A stretch of 64,000 nt of DNA from Blasia pusilla (GCA_050084515.1 CM114272.1:15562001-15626000); one strand, 5' to 3'. Positions 11,313-23,965 are shown, counted from the stretch's first letter. A program made the numbers and translations. The notes: generated by a model from the sequence alone, not told the origin.

Positions 11313-12824
11313 ATGGGACCAGGGGTGGGATTAGTGTACGACGAGAGAATGTGTGAACATGCCAATCTTGAAGATCCGGGCCATGTAGAGAAGCCAGAAC
11401 GCATTTCTGCCATCTTTGAGTTGCTTCAGTCGTCTGGGATTGTGGAGAAATGCGAGCGTGTCGAATCAAGGGAGGCCACAGACGAGGAGCTGGCCTGGGT
11501 GCACACGCCGGACCACATCGCCGCCATGCGGGCGGTCGGCAAGCAGGCTTATGGAAAGGAGGAGAGGATCGCTCTGAGGAAACGTTACAATTCTATTTTC
11601 TTCAACAAGGGTTCCACGCGGGCCGCACTTCTGGCAGCAGGTTCCGTTGTTGAAGTTGCCCGTAAAGTTGCTATTGGGGAACTTGCCGCGGGTGCTGCGG
11701 TGGTGCGGCCACCGGGACATCACGCGGAAGCAGATGCAGCTATGGGTTTTTGCCTCTTCAACAACGTCGCGATTGCTGCGCACGCTGTGGCTCACGGACT
11801 ACCATCGCTTGGAGAGAAGAAGGTGTTGATTGTAGATTGGGATGTCCATCACGGCAACGGAACACAACATATGTTTTGGGAAGATCCGAAAGTGTTGTAC
11901 TTCTCCATTCACAGGTATGATGAAAGTTCATTCTATCCTCATAGCGAAGATGGAAACTCGGACAAGGTAGGAGGTGGGGCTGGTAAAGGGTTTAATGTAA
12001 ACGTTCCGTGGCCGCGCAGAGGATATGGAGATCAGGATTATTTAGAAGTGTTTGATCATGTGCTGATGCCCATTGCCCATGAATTTGAGCCAGATTTGGT
12101 TTTGATTTCTGGTGGTTTTGATTCAGCTAAAGGTGATCCTCTAGGAGCCTGTCAGGTAACACCCGCAGGTTTTTATCATATGACGCGGAGATTGATGGGG
12201 TTGGCGGGGGGCCGCGTGGTCCTAGCTTTAGAGGGTGGGTATAATCTGAAATCTATAGCCAATTCGTACCTGGCGTGCATGAAAGCTTTGCTGAGGGAAC
12301 CTTTCGATGAGAACGTCTCGGCAGAAAACAACCTATTAGCGTCGACTTGGTCTTTGATTAAGGAAGTCCGTATGCATCACCAGCGTTTCTGGTCCTCAAT
12401 GTTGAAGGAGGACGCCGATCTGGATAGAGTACCCGAGTACTTCGTCGTGCATGACGACATAGCGCTCATCTCGTCGTCTAGTGATGAAGAAGAGGAATCT
12501 GAAGACGATGTCTTTGAAGATTTGGCTGAATCGTTCAATGACTTGCAAGTGGAGGAGATCTCCGGTGATCTGTTTTCTATCGATGATTCTTCGGCAACGG
12601 ACGAGTCGCGCTCGGATCTTGTAGTAGACCTTATCAATCACTGTCATCTTTCGAGCTACTCACCGAGGGGAAAAGAACAGACGATTCCGATAGTTTATGA
12701 ACCGGTGCCTGAGCCAGTGGAAGGAGTCAAGATTGAGGCAAGCATGCCTCCCGTTTTTCAAGATCCAGTGCCTGTGGTCGTGGAATTAGTGAAGCCGGAT
12801 GTAGATACGGATGGCAGGGAGTGA
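11313..12824 (+). CDS. class II histone deacetylase (HDA5/15/18-like)
   Basis: A 503-residue zinc-dependent lysine deacetylase that would remove acetyl groups from histones or other proteins. The catalytic domain spans about residues 5-330 and starts with GLVYDERMCEH. The active-site histidine pair is H136-H137 in RPPGHHAEADAAMGFC. Zinc ligands are D177 and H179 (IVDWDVHHGNGTQ) and D270 (SGGFDSAKGDPLG). The transition-state tyrosine is Y310 (LEGGYNL). The closest family known to me is the plant HDA5/HDA15/HDA18 group. Residues 345-365 match the helical segment following the domain there. The tail from 387 is new to me: SSSSDEEEESEDD, then a proline/valine-rich end; it lacks obvious zinc fingers. 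The first ATG fits the domain start. The gene is intronless and intact, whereas family members usually have many introns, so a retrocopy is possible. It stands alone among transposons. Confidence 0.93.
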   Translation: MGPGVGLVYDERMCEHANLEDPGHVEKPERISAIFELLQSSGIVEKCERVESREATDEELAWVHTPDHIAAMRAVGKQAYGKEERIALRKRYNSIFFNKGSTRAALLAAGSVVEVARKVAIGELAAGAAVVRPPGHHAEADAAMGFCLFNNVAIAAHAVAHGLPSLGEKKVLIVDWDVHHGNGTQHMFWEDPKVLYFSIHRYDESSFYPHSEDGNSDKVGGGAGKGFNVNVPWPRRGYGDQDYLEVFDHVLMPIAHEFEPDLVLISGGFDSAKGDPLGACQVTPAGFYHMTRRLMGLAGGRVVLALEGGYNLKSIANSYLACMKALLREPFDENVSAENNLLASTWSLIKEVRMHHQRFWSSMLKEDADLDRVPEYFVVHDDIALISSSSDEEEESEDDVFEDLAESFNDLQVEEISGDLFSIDDSSATDESRSDLVVDLINHCHLSSYSPRGKEQTIPIVYEPVPEPVEGVKIEASMPPVFQDPVPVVVELVKPDVDTDGRE

Positions 12825-15140
12825 ATGAAGTTCTATTGTTAAGAATCATGCTGTTTCCAGTCGGAAGGTTCCGGTCACATGAAGATTACGTCTACAGCCA
12901 GGGTGCTATTTTCTTGATAGTTGCAATAGTCTCATACCCTATCAGGATCAAATGTACAGATAGCTCGTGGTACCCTTTGCTAGGAAGACTTCGTGGCACA
13001 ATCAGCTATTGCAGACTGGTGGTTGAAATTCGGTTCCTGCATTCAGTTTTCGCGGGAAATTGAATCCTAATCCAGCAGCATTCGACGAAAATCTCCATCG
13101 TCAAATACGCAAATCGTGATACTCCTGCATAGGAGAAGCGTCAACTTGCTTCATCATAGTCTTGGCAGAATTATGTGGTGATCATTGAGTAATAAGAATA
13201 TTTGATCCATCCACGCAGAGATAGATCGTCTAGAGGTTTTCACGTCTAAGAACTGGGGATACTGTACATTTCTGAACAGATGAGTGAATTCTCGAAGAAG
13301 CACCTCCTGTAAGGTCATCGTGAAGGAGATGAGGATGTTTACTGCATCCCTTTTTTTTCTAAGAAGACGCGCATCTCTCACGATGAACAGCTAGTGGCTA
13401 TGTGTGCGTAGTATCACTTCTCCGACACATTTTTCAATTCTGGAGCGGAACTAGATGAGAAATTTTCCTTCAACTAGCTTACGAACGTTGAACTCCGTGC
13501 ATACCTTCGTATTTTGGCCACGAATTCTTAACTCTGCAGCGACAACTATCGAATGCCGTGGCTCCCACACCCACACTTCCTGTCTCATGTACACACCGCA
13601 CTCATATTACAGGAGCAGCAGTGGAGCAGTAGTACTTCACATCTTTGCACATGGACCTAGAGTAATTGAGTAATTCCGGTGTTAACAGGGACTTTGGAAG
13701 GTCCTTATATACACCAAACTTAACTGCAATTCTCGACCATATCAGGGAACTTATGGGATAATTCTCAAAGAGCAGATAGCACTCCATCCTCTTGTAGCTC
13801 CTTTCATGTATGTACTTCTGCCACTCCTTCCGCACGGATGTGATTCGGACCGTGATTCCCAAACGGAGCTTCAACTTACAGACATGAGCAAGCTCTGACG
13901 ATTGCAAATAATAGGATCGTAACTATTGTAACGGGGTAGCAGGCCGGAGCCTTTTGATACTAAAAGCTCGCTTCCTATCCCTCGCTCCAATCACATCAAC
14001 ATTTCAAAACGGGAAACAGAATTTCGAATTCTAGCAATTCGTTGGCAGATATCGTCACTCGTCAATGCTCTAAGAGGCCTCATTGTGTCCTCGTTCCCAA
14101 GTGCATTTTCATCCCTGTCTACAGCAGCTAACCGGTTCTTAGGGCTACATGTTGCAACGTCCACCTGGACGTATTCACCAAGCTCGAAACAGCAAACCAG
14201 GCAGCTAGGTTGGAGATGTGTTCAGAGGTTGCCGGAAATGTGAAACTGAACATTTGTTCAACTCATATTTCCAAAATAGTCTCCAAAAATTTGACCACTA
14301 GTAATTTTTTTCCCTGTGGGTAGATGGTTGGAAATGAAAAGATTCAAATATGGAAGATGTTGGACATATGAATTTCTATAGTTTAGTATCTAAAATATGA
14401 AAAAAGGAAATATCTTTTTTTAATAATGCATCTAACTTGACTTTCAAAAGAAAAAATATAATTTCTTCCTTTTTTATTGGGGGAAAATGAGTTATACTTT
14501 TTTTAATTCTAATCTTTCAATTAATTAAAATAAATTTATTTTGATTACTTTTCCCCCAAAATGGAGATGAATTTTTTCTTCTAATCAAATATGAAAACTG
14601 AAAATATTGTAGAAATAAAATTTCTTTCATTATTTTGAAGAAGAATTCTTGATCCAATAGTATTATATTATATATTTTTTCCTTTTTTTCCCCACAATAT
14701 GAATAATTTTCCCTCCAAACTAAACCTTGAAAATTCATTTTCATAACAAATTTTTTTTTCATGAACTTTTAAAATATAATTTTAAATTTTCAAATGAGAA
14801 AAGATAATAAACATGAGGGAGACTTTGGAAATTTTCATTGATTTAAAAAAATAATTTTTTAAATAAATAAATATGATCATTAAAATTTTGGAAATTAATC
14901 AAAGTATTAAAACCTTCCTTTCATTCTACTTTTTTTCTTAGTATAGGATAAAATTTTTAAAAGTCTATGCTGTTTTCATGGAAAATTTTCACATGTGTCA
15001 ATATTTGATCCTCAAAGTGAGCTAAGGCCTTGGTACTATAAGTATTTGTCTCAAATAACTCCCAAAACAAAGGATTGCAAAGTTTAACAAAATAATTATG
15101 TGAAAAATATAATTTTCACATAATTATTTTCCATTGTCCC
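12825..15140. other. downstream of HDAC; no gene recognised
   Basis: 12,825-14,290 is unique-looking sequence with only short frames. The longest (13,602-13,907, - strand, 101 codons) matches nothing I know. No poly(A) tract marks the end of a retrocopy; a T-run at 13,347-13,354 is too far away. 14,290-15,140 is extremely AT-rich and has no features. Confidence 0.4.
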
Positions 15141-15640
15141 TTGCTAGAATTTCAAATCCTTTACAATGAACCTTCATCAATGCTTCTCCGAGAGGCATTG
15201 CGATGTGATCTCTTGGCTTTAGGCGTAGAGGATGTGCTCCCTTCCTCGGCCAACTATGCACTTTCTTCATCCTTATCTTTGACGAATGCCAAAATACTCT
15301 TTAAGCATGTAAGGAGTATTTTGGCAATGGGTCTTTATTGTAGGCAACAGGTCTCCAAAGTTTTGCAACATGCCCAAGCTAATAGGCTTTTGCGTTTGGC
15401 TCAAGTTGTGGGAGATACCGGCGTTAGAGGTCCACTTAGAGATAGTAATGTCTCTCTAAGTGTTTTTTATATTGTCTCTGCTATTGGTGAGTTTAGCCAC
15501 CAGGGAGGGTGTCCCCTTTTCTTTTTCCACGCAAATTGTGGCCTTCATGTACTCGACTCTTTGAGTCCTCCTCTTTTGTTCTCCCAATGGGTTTTCCATC
15601 ATCCTCTTTTTATTTAGGCTTTCTTTTAAGGGTGTAAGGA
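15141..15640 (+). repeat. R2 repeat, copy b (CpG-poor)
   Basis: A 158-codon open frame (15,141-15,617) homologous to 9017-9420. The shared stretch begins near 15,330 with LYCRQQVSKVLQHAQANRLL and runs to the GGGTTTTCCATCATCC end. The extra N-terminal part has no counterpart in copy a. The function is unknown. Many CpGs of copy a appear here as CpA or TpG, which fits decay of a methylated repeat, so I treat the frame as non-functional. Confidence 0.55.
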
Positions 15641-16185
15641 AAGAATGACTTCGTGCCACATATCGACTCCTTGACCGTTACGGATTCTAAAGGCTATCCT
15701 TTAGAATCTATTGCTTCTTCTTCACAAAGATTCTACAATGTCAATGTCCTCACTTGTTTTACATGTCTTTGCTCCACACCTCTCCCCATTTTAGGAGCCA
15801 ACGACGACCTACATCAGGGGATAATAGCGTTGAACATGCATGCCATTCACTCATGTCTACAACCACTAGCCATCTAAGGTAGCCGATTCTAATGATCCAT
15901 TGTCAAAAATTTGTCACAGTAGGTAAGGTGTAGGGTGGGATAGTATTGAGGCCTTAGAGGGGTCTTGTACTTCCCTATTTTGAGAGGTCATATATGACCA
16001 TATGCGTAGTTGTTAGGGAGTTAGTACTTGTGTACTATAGGTTTGTAGTGACCTGCTAGAAGAGAGGTGACCTGTGTGTACAGGTCACCCATGGAGGTGC
16101 CCAGGGGGATATACCTTGGATGAAGCTTATTTGGAGCTTATCTTCCTTAGGATCAGACCCCTGTTGGGATCCATGATACTGTGGT
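15641..16185. other. intergenic, nothing recognised
   Basis: No convincing gene, structured repeat or element end between the R2 copy and the R1 copy. Confidence 0.4.
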
Positions 16186-17285
16186 GCGCCTACTCTCCTT
16201 GAATGTAAATCTTTAGTGTTGTGGAAGCGTGCATTCACTAGGACACGCTTTCAATCCTGATCTGCATCCAAACATGCAGTCACGTTACTCGGGTCTAGGT
16301 CAACCACCATTCTAACTTTCCGAGTACTCAACTCGGCCTCTCATCAAGCTCAACCTTCCTAGTTTCATGGTTTACAACACGAGAAAGTCTCTCAAGACTT
16401 GGGATAGAACCTCAAATGGCATTTGCACGCTTAGCGGTTCCAACTGTCCAATGGACATCCAATGAGTCTCTAACGGTAACTCACAAAAATGAATCGCTGG
16501 TTGGAATCCAAATACATGCAGTCACGTTACTCGGGTCTAGGTCAACCAGCATTCTAACTTTCCGAGTACTCAACTCGGCCTCTCATCAAGCTCAACCTTC
16601 CTAGTTTCATGGTTTACAACACGAGAAAGTCTCTCAAGACTTGGGATAGAACCTCAAATGGCATTTGCACGCTTAGCGGTTCCAACTATCCAATGGACAT
16701 CCAATGAGTCTCTAACGGTAACTCACAAAAATGAATCGCTGGTTGGAATCCAAATATGGCTTACAATATCCACTCCCTTGGATCAAGTTTGGGTTTCGAG
16801 TTCAAGCAGCAAACTCCCATTCCATCCTATGCCCTTGAGACGCCGTTTGGTGCTTTAAGTGGGGTTCGGGTTCCAAGAATCCTTGGAGACACTCCCCCTT
16901 ACTAGTACTTTTGGGGATCTCCATCCTACCTCTAACTTCCTAACTTTAGGGAAAGACAATTGGGCCCCTTGATTTGGCCTTCAACCTGATTCCTCTTACA
17001 ATCATTTCTAGAAAATATCTCAAGCTCCGCTTGAGCGTATTCTAAAATCTGTTGTGCGTTGTAATTATCTTGGCATAAGCTTTCCAATGCCACCTTACTT
17101 GTTCCAAACGCATCTTAAGACGAAAAATTTATGTTATAAAACACAGTCAAAATCCCCAAACGCTAATCACGTTCCAAATCTGGTTCTCACCTCTTTGGCA
17201 ACCAGCCTTCCTAGATTCAGCTCATCTCAAGTATTGGTTCATATTTGATCCACGTTTCCTAGTCGCGACCATAAATTCATGAAAC
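16186..17285. repeat. R1 dispersed repeat, distal copy
   Basis: Matches the R1 copies at the window start along its length, in the same order: the AATCTTTAGTGTTG block near 16,207, the CACGCTTTCAATCCTGATCTG block, the GAGACTTGGGA-type block, the CCTTACTAGTACTTTTGGGG block near 16,895, the AAGCTTTCCAATGCCACCTTA block, and the final CACGTTCCAAATCTGGTTCTC and GCGACCATAAATTCATGAAAC blocks (compare 1765-1880). It contains an internal tandem duplication (listed separately). Non-coding. Confidence 0.75.
16274..16757. repeat. 242-bp tandem duplication inside R1
   Basis: Two near-identical units, 16,274-16,515 and 16,516-16,757, both starting ATGCAGTCACGTTACTCGGG or its equivalent and ending TTGGAATCCAAATA. 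Only a few differences separate them, so the duplication is much younger than the divergence between R1 copies. Confidence 0.9.
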
Positions 17286-18480
<1,195 letters not shown>

Positions 18481-18541
18481 TTATCTAACCCTATGTTGCA
18501 TCAGGGTGCCCCACACCCTGATGCAATATAGGGTTAGATAA
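18481..18541. repeat. 28-bp inverted repeat, 5-bp loop
   Basis: Arms 18,481-18,508 and 18,514-18,541 are complementary at 27 of 28 positions (one G/A difference), separated by CCCCA. They begin TTATCTAACCCTAT and end with its complement. It lies 200 bp upstream of the copia gag start. Confidence 0.92.
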
Positions 18542-18741
18542 TAGAAATAAAGAAAAATAGGTAAAAAACCCTAGTTTCCCGAGTGGTGAAATAGTCGAGA
18601 GCCGCAGCGATAGCGCATTCCCGTATGTCGAGTTATCTCCATGTTCAGGTTCCATCAAAGCTCTTCCGTGAGCGCACGGATGGACTAGGCTACTTTGTAT
18701 CTCTAAGTTTTGTAAAGATTTCAGTGATTTCATCTTGAGAG

Positions 18742-19235
18742 ATGGCTAGTTCTTTGTCAGTTCGTGCTCGCCCTCCTCTGCTCGGTGAAGGGAAGGTAGA
18801 TGGGTCTAACTATACATTGTGGAAGTTCAAAATGAGAACGGTCCTCGAATCATTTGAGATCTGGGAGACAGCCACATGGGTGGATTCGAATCCACAAGCT
18901 ACTTTGAGTTCTGCATGTTCATCTTCATCTGGTGATATTGATCATGTTGTATTGCTGGCATGGAAACGCAGAAACGTTGATGCTCTATTTGCAATTGTCA
19001 CAAATGTGACTGATTCTAGCATGTCTCTCATTCAAGAAACAACCACTGCTGCTGAGGCGTGGAACATTTTGAAGAATTAGTATGAAATGAGGATTGAGAC
19101 TTGGATTTTGAATCTGGAGAATCAACTTACGTTTGAGAAATTTTCAGAAGGAGAAAGCGCAGAGCAATTTTTGACAAGGATCAAGAATCTTCAAGATCAT
19201 ATGGCATCCGTAGGAATTTCAAAGTCTAGCAGCTT
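18742..19235 (+). pseudogene. Ty1/copia gag fragment
   Basis: N-terminal part of a copia gag polyprotein. After a serine-rich start it has GKVDGSNYTLWKFKM, the 'L-G-NY--W---M' signature of the plant copia gag N-terminus. A helical region with AEAWNILKN follows, then LENQLTFEKFSEGESAEQFL and IKNLQDHM, typical of the gag (UBN2-type) domain. A TAG at 19,078 interrupts it. At about 19,235, in the middle of gag, the sequence jumps without transition into the 3' part of gene A of transposon E1. The zinc knuckle, protease, integrase and reverse transcriptase are all missing. Confidence 0.85.
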
Positions 19236-22200
19236 ATGCAATTCGATTTGCTCTCTCCACCGTTGGCCTACACATTCTATTTCTCTTCACCCCATTTCTA
19301 GACTCAAACACAAATAGTGGATTGAGATCATCCACCTTCTTTGGGTACATGTTGACATCAATCTTGGGTTGAATATGAAATGTGAAGGTCTTTGTAATGC
19401 GAACTTGCTCCGAACTTCCTCCATCTACGAGTCTAAAACCGGCACTTGTAAGATTTTCCACTTCCTCTTGAGTGCAATTCGTACCTGCGGCAATGGGCGA
19501 AATCGTGGAGGTATTCCCGAGAGCTCCAATGGCAGCCGAATAAGACTTCAAAAAAGTGCAAGATTCATTTGGGCAGAAGAAGTACTTCAATTGATCCCCG
19601 GTCCTCGTGAAACGATCAAAGGTTTTGAGTCCCCAAAACCAGTGCAAAGGGTCGCCCGATCCTTGTACAGTTCTTATTTAGGAAAGTGCCGCATGCTCTC
19701 CTAATGCCATCAGATCTTGCACTGCAAGTGGATCCACGTCCAGGGTTGCTCCGAGATATATGCCACCATTTCAGATTGCAATCCACCTCCATGACCGGAA
19801 TCCCATATTGTTGAACAACCCCAACGACCAGATGTTGCGAACTTCCAGCAACGGACGGCTTTTGAAATAAAACATTCACTGATTTTGGAGAAGTTACTCC
19901 ATCACAGATTTGGGAGAAATCCAGAGTCCCCGAATACCTGGGCGGCATGATTTCCTCATCCAAATCAATCACCGGGTTTGTTCCTCGATGCTGCCTCTTC
20001 ACCTGCCTGAAGTCAAGATACTTATGTGGTCTCCGCGAGTCTCGCTTGGACTGCTCTACCACCATCTGTATGGGACGTCTAGAAACGCGCCAAAATTTCC
20101 CCACTAATGTGTACGTCTTGCTCGAGGGGATTTCCTGCTACGCACCGGTTAAAGGCTTCCACATAGAGTTTCTCATCACCAGATCTCACAACCGCCCTAA
20201 CATAGAGCTCGTAGATTGAAGGCCCCCTTCCTTTTGTTATGCCTTTTATGAGGAAGATATGGGATGCTGCAGACTGTAGCATTTCTCTTGCCTGGTCTTG
20301 TTGGCATGCCTCCACAAGTGAAATTCTTCGGCATGCTTGTGAGGACCTCTAGGAGGAAGGAACACTTTCTGCTCCACTTGTGTTGGGGCAAAGGGCATTT
20401 TCATGAATGTTCAATCCCTGTAACGATCCGTATATGAGAAGGGAACGGAAATAGCTCGGAAGTCAAAGAAATAAGCTACCTGTCGAAACCAGACGGGTTG
20501 CAAGGCTGAGGCATCCCATGAATGACTCTACGACCTGTCAGTTCCTGACGTGTTGCAACACCCAAGAACCACCTAGTATAACCCGTCCGATTCCGACGGG
20601 TTGCAAGTAAATTTGGCCATGCGACTTGCAACCCATCGGTTTCTGACTGGTTGCACACTCAAGCAACCCGTCAACCCGACCAATTCCAACGGGTTGCAAG
20701 TAAATTTGGCCGTGCGACTTGCAATCTGTCGGTTTCCGACTGGTTGCACACTCAGGCAACCCGTCAGTTAGCGACGGGTTGAACACTCAGGCAACTTGTC
20801 GCATCCGACAAGTTGGTTGGTATTTTTGGTTTGAAATCCCTATAGTGTCCACGCTTCTCAACTTTAGCTGCAACTCTTCAAACAATTTTCAGAGTGAGCT
20901 TAACGAGACAAATTAGTGAACTCACCTCCCGCATGAAGTTTCCCCATTGTCTCATTTGTATTGTCCACCAACTCAGCCAAGAGCATAACTCTTTGTACTT
21001 CCCCTCAATCGCATGTTGCCTCCACCACCCATGAAGTTCTTCTTGGCATTCCATGGCCTGTTTCAAGGTTTTGCTGTCCTTGCAACGTTGGAGTAGAGTG
21101 ACATGCTCTGTCCTCTTATTCTCCTTGATGCAAGATTTGGTGTACCGGGTCACAGACTGTTGTGAATGGAAAGCATCCAACCTTTCCCTCTCCGATTGAA
21201 CCTCTCCACCCCAGAACACTTCCCTGATAGCAATCCACCCAGGTCGTGTATTGTCCGCCATGAACCCATAAATTTCTGGAGGTGGCCTTTTGTTTTCCTT
21301 CACCACCTCCAATAAGAGTAACTAGCATATCTTCAAATTGCCAACGTCTTCTGCTTTTACTTCACAGACAAATATAGTTTTGAGTCCCTTCTCCGCATGG
21401 TCATAAACGTGAGCACCCATTGTCAACCATCTGTTTAGCACTCCGTAGCAAATATCAAAGCTTACCCAGCTGCCATAAACATCTTCCCCTGCCCTCATTC
21501 GATCTATAAGATCGAGGCCACTCGACGGACATGTCAATGATATTTTGAAGACATAGGCCCTGGATCCTTCGCCTCCCTGGTCCATAAACTGCCATCTCTA
21601 AATGAATGGAAATCAGGAGTTGGCCTTGATTCTGGCAATGGCATCCATTTCGGCCGTCTTTCCATCCAGTACCTGTATTTGACGCAGCAAGTTCCGGAAG
21701 CATTCAGGATAACGAAAAATGCGAGATTTTCCTAGAGTTGTTTCTCCTTAGCAGCCGTGATTTTTCCCTGTCCAGGGATTCCAAGCAATTGTTCACAAAT
21801 TTGTGATGTTGTTGTTAACTTGATCACTCCGGGCTTTAAACCCGGAGAGTTTCTATAGACCTTGGCCACTTTTTTCGCCACATCCTTCTTGATGTGTCTT
21901 TGAATTGTATCGGTCACAGGATGAGTGTGGGAGCCAACATGATTTGCCAGCCTTCTGTACTTTGACATGGAACCCAAGTCGGGGACAATGAAAAATATGT
22001 AGGCAGGACATGCTCCAACGCAGAGAGGGGATGCCTGACAACGAGGACATCGATGGCCTCCCGGCGGTATGGTGGCACCGACATCATATGGAGTTTTTGC
22101 ATTCTTGGGGGGGAATTGCAACGTATTGACCCGCCCGTTGCGCTCTAGATACGGGCATGCTGGAATTCTACACTCGAAGGCTCTAACGCATTGGCGGCAG

Positions 22201-22936
22201 GAGACAATCCAAGCACCATCTGGAATTGAAGCACTAGTCCGTTGAAGCCTGCACCTTCGATGACAATCAAACTTTATGTCCATACCCTTCAAGCGTCCTC
22301 CATCTTTCTTTTGAGCAAGAGCAGCAAGTGGAGGCAACTCAAAAATGCAATTACCATCGTACGTGGATGGCAGCTCGGTCGACAAGAATATGCTTGAACA
22401 TTTCCAAGGCCAGAGACGATAGCAAACAATTGCCTGATACTCAAGAGGAACGAGTAGGCGGACAGAGGGTCCGGTTGGTGTCCGACAGATCCACTGAGGT
22501 TGACAACATCCGAAATGTCTTCAAGAAGTACAACATTGTTACGAGCGTATGAAGTTGGAGTTGATGCCGGATCTACTGAGCTAGGAGTTGCAAACAGAGA
22601 GCTCGGTGCACTAGGAAATTCTCGACCGTCTACTTTGGAACTGAGGAATTCAGAGGCAAGCCATAAACTTTGTATTGACCATTTGCTAGAGGTAGGAGAT
22701 TCCATACTTTATGGTATGCAATCACTAGCTGGATTGTCTCACCTATTATGTCCTCCGTACCGTCCACCCTAACATCCTTGGACATAAAGATGGTTCCAAT
22801 TTGGAGAAGAAATCAAACTGAGAGAAAATTTTCATCCACAGGTATGAAAGACTCACGAGCTTGCAGTCGAATGATTTCTGATTGAGGAAGGGCCGCTAGA
22901 TGAGTGCCACAAGTGAGCTTCACATAATTATCCATT
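19236..22936 (-). pseudogene. gene A of E1 (MULE transposase), broken
   Basis: Same protein as described for A5 (55,746-59,501). Exon 1 runs from about 22,936 or 22,770 down to 20,926 and includes the zinc-finger segment CPYLERNGRVNTLQFPPKN and the HRCPHCQASPLCVGACPAYI block. Exon 2 runs from 20,417 downward through the DLDEEIMPPRYSG and VNVLFQKPSVAGSSQHL blocks. The C-terminal quarter, including the SWIM finger, is missing because the copy stops at 19,236. Frameshifts around 21,330-21,330 and 21,720 and a stop in exon 1 show it is dead. The intron keeps GT and AG ends. Confidence 0.8.
20418..20925 (-). repeat. A1 intron with palindromic motifs
   Basis: A 508-bp intron (GTGAGT donor at 20,925, AG acceptor at 20,418 on the - strand). 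It is filled with diverged copies of the CAACCCGTCGG...CCGACGGGTTG motif, several with TTCC or GAAA variants at the centre. The corresponding introns are 1008 bp in E2 and 438 bp in E3 and E4. Confidence 0.75.
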
Positions 22937-23024
22937 CCCAGAAGATTCCATCGGGAGGAGACTGAGAATAAGAATGGGGATAAGAATGCGAATGGGAATG
23001 GGAATGGGAATGAGAATGAGAATG

Positions 23025-23035
23025 TTTAATTTATA
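23025..23035 (-). promoter_or_regulatory. TATA box of gene A (E1)
   Basis: Reads CACTATAAATTAAA on the - strand, about 90 bp upstream of the first ATG (MDNYVK). The same box occurs at 30,992 (E2) and 60,640 (E4), each beside a GAATGA-type hexamer run (here 22,970-23,022). Confidence 0.65.
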
Positions 23036-23389
23036 GTGAATAGGGACTCAGATTCTCCTGAGAGAATTTGACTGACAAGATGAAGTTTGGTAGGTGAGAT
23101 TTTCTGACATGATGGATTCAATTCTGTTGCAACCTATTGGAGTCCGATGGGTTGCAGAATTTGGGAATCAGAGACGTGGGTTGCGAAGCACCCAGTTCCG
23201 TTTTTTGTTTCCGTGTCCCAATGCAAGTTGAAACCCATCGGAGTCGGTTGGGTTGGTACCCCCTTCTTGCCAACCAATGGTCTTTTGAGTCGATTTTGCT
23301 AGCATCAAACACGAGACATCGCTTGCATTTGCTAAGGCAACCAATCGTTGGGGACTGTTACGGGATTGTCCAACTCAGGGTAGACCTTG

Positions 23390-23965
23390 TGACCCGTCGG
23401 ATTGCAAGGGGTTGCCTTGGAACTATGCATTGTCGCATTGTTACCCGAGGGATACAAAAGCGTGCAATCTATCGGTAACCGACGGGTTGCCCAGGTACCT
23501 TGCCTATTACCCCAAGATGAGGGAAGCGTGCAACCCATCGGCCTCCAACCGGTTGCGCAAGTGTCTCACCTTATAACGCTTACATGAAGGAAGCGTGCAA
23601 GCCGTCGGCCTCCGACTAGTTGCGCGGGTACCCGCCTTGTTTTCCCAAGATGAGGGAAGCGTGCAACCCGTAGGCCTCCAATGGGTTGCGCAAGTGTCTC
23701 GCCTTGTAACGCTTACATGAAGGAAGCAAGCAACCAGTCGGCCTTCGACGAGTTGCGAGGGTACCCCACCTTGTTATCCCAAGACGAGGAAAGCGTGCAA
23801 CCGCCCGGTCTCCGACGGGTTGTGCGGGTACCTCGCGTTCTTGCCTAAAGATGGCGGAGGCGCGCAACCTGTCGGTCTCCGACGGGTTGCCAGGATAGCT
23901 CGGTTTTTTAACCCGAGGACGGATTCCTGCAACCCGCGGGAAGCGTGCAACCCGTCGGAGCCGTC
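23390..23965. repeat. 67-bp minisatellite between divergent promoters (E1)
   Basis: Tandem units of about 67 bp, each with one palindromic motif (GTGCAACCCGTCGG core) followed by a GGTACCTCGCCTTGTTACCCCAAGA-like spacer (most units keep TACC and CCTTGT). It lies between the gene A and gene B TATA boxes, so it probably belongs to a bidirectional promoter. Confidence 0.8.

Noticed and set aside
11466-11795. 109-codon frame antisense to the HDAC gene
   Set aside because: Shadow of the conserved coding strand.
13602-13907. 101-codon frame on the - strand downstream of HDAC
   Set aside because: No recognisable domain, no second copy, composition like its surroundings.
23136-23867. Open frames rich in RRVARLP, NPSVSDGL or ATRRRPTGC repeats, also at 31,387-32,067, 41,373-42,080, 54,934-55,671 and 60,842-61,601
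   Set aside because: They are translations of the 67-bp minisatellite in several frames. The symmetric motif keeps all frames open, so length is no evidence of coding.
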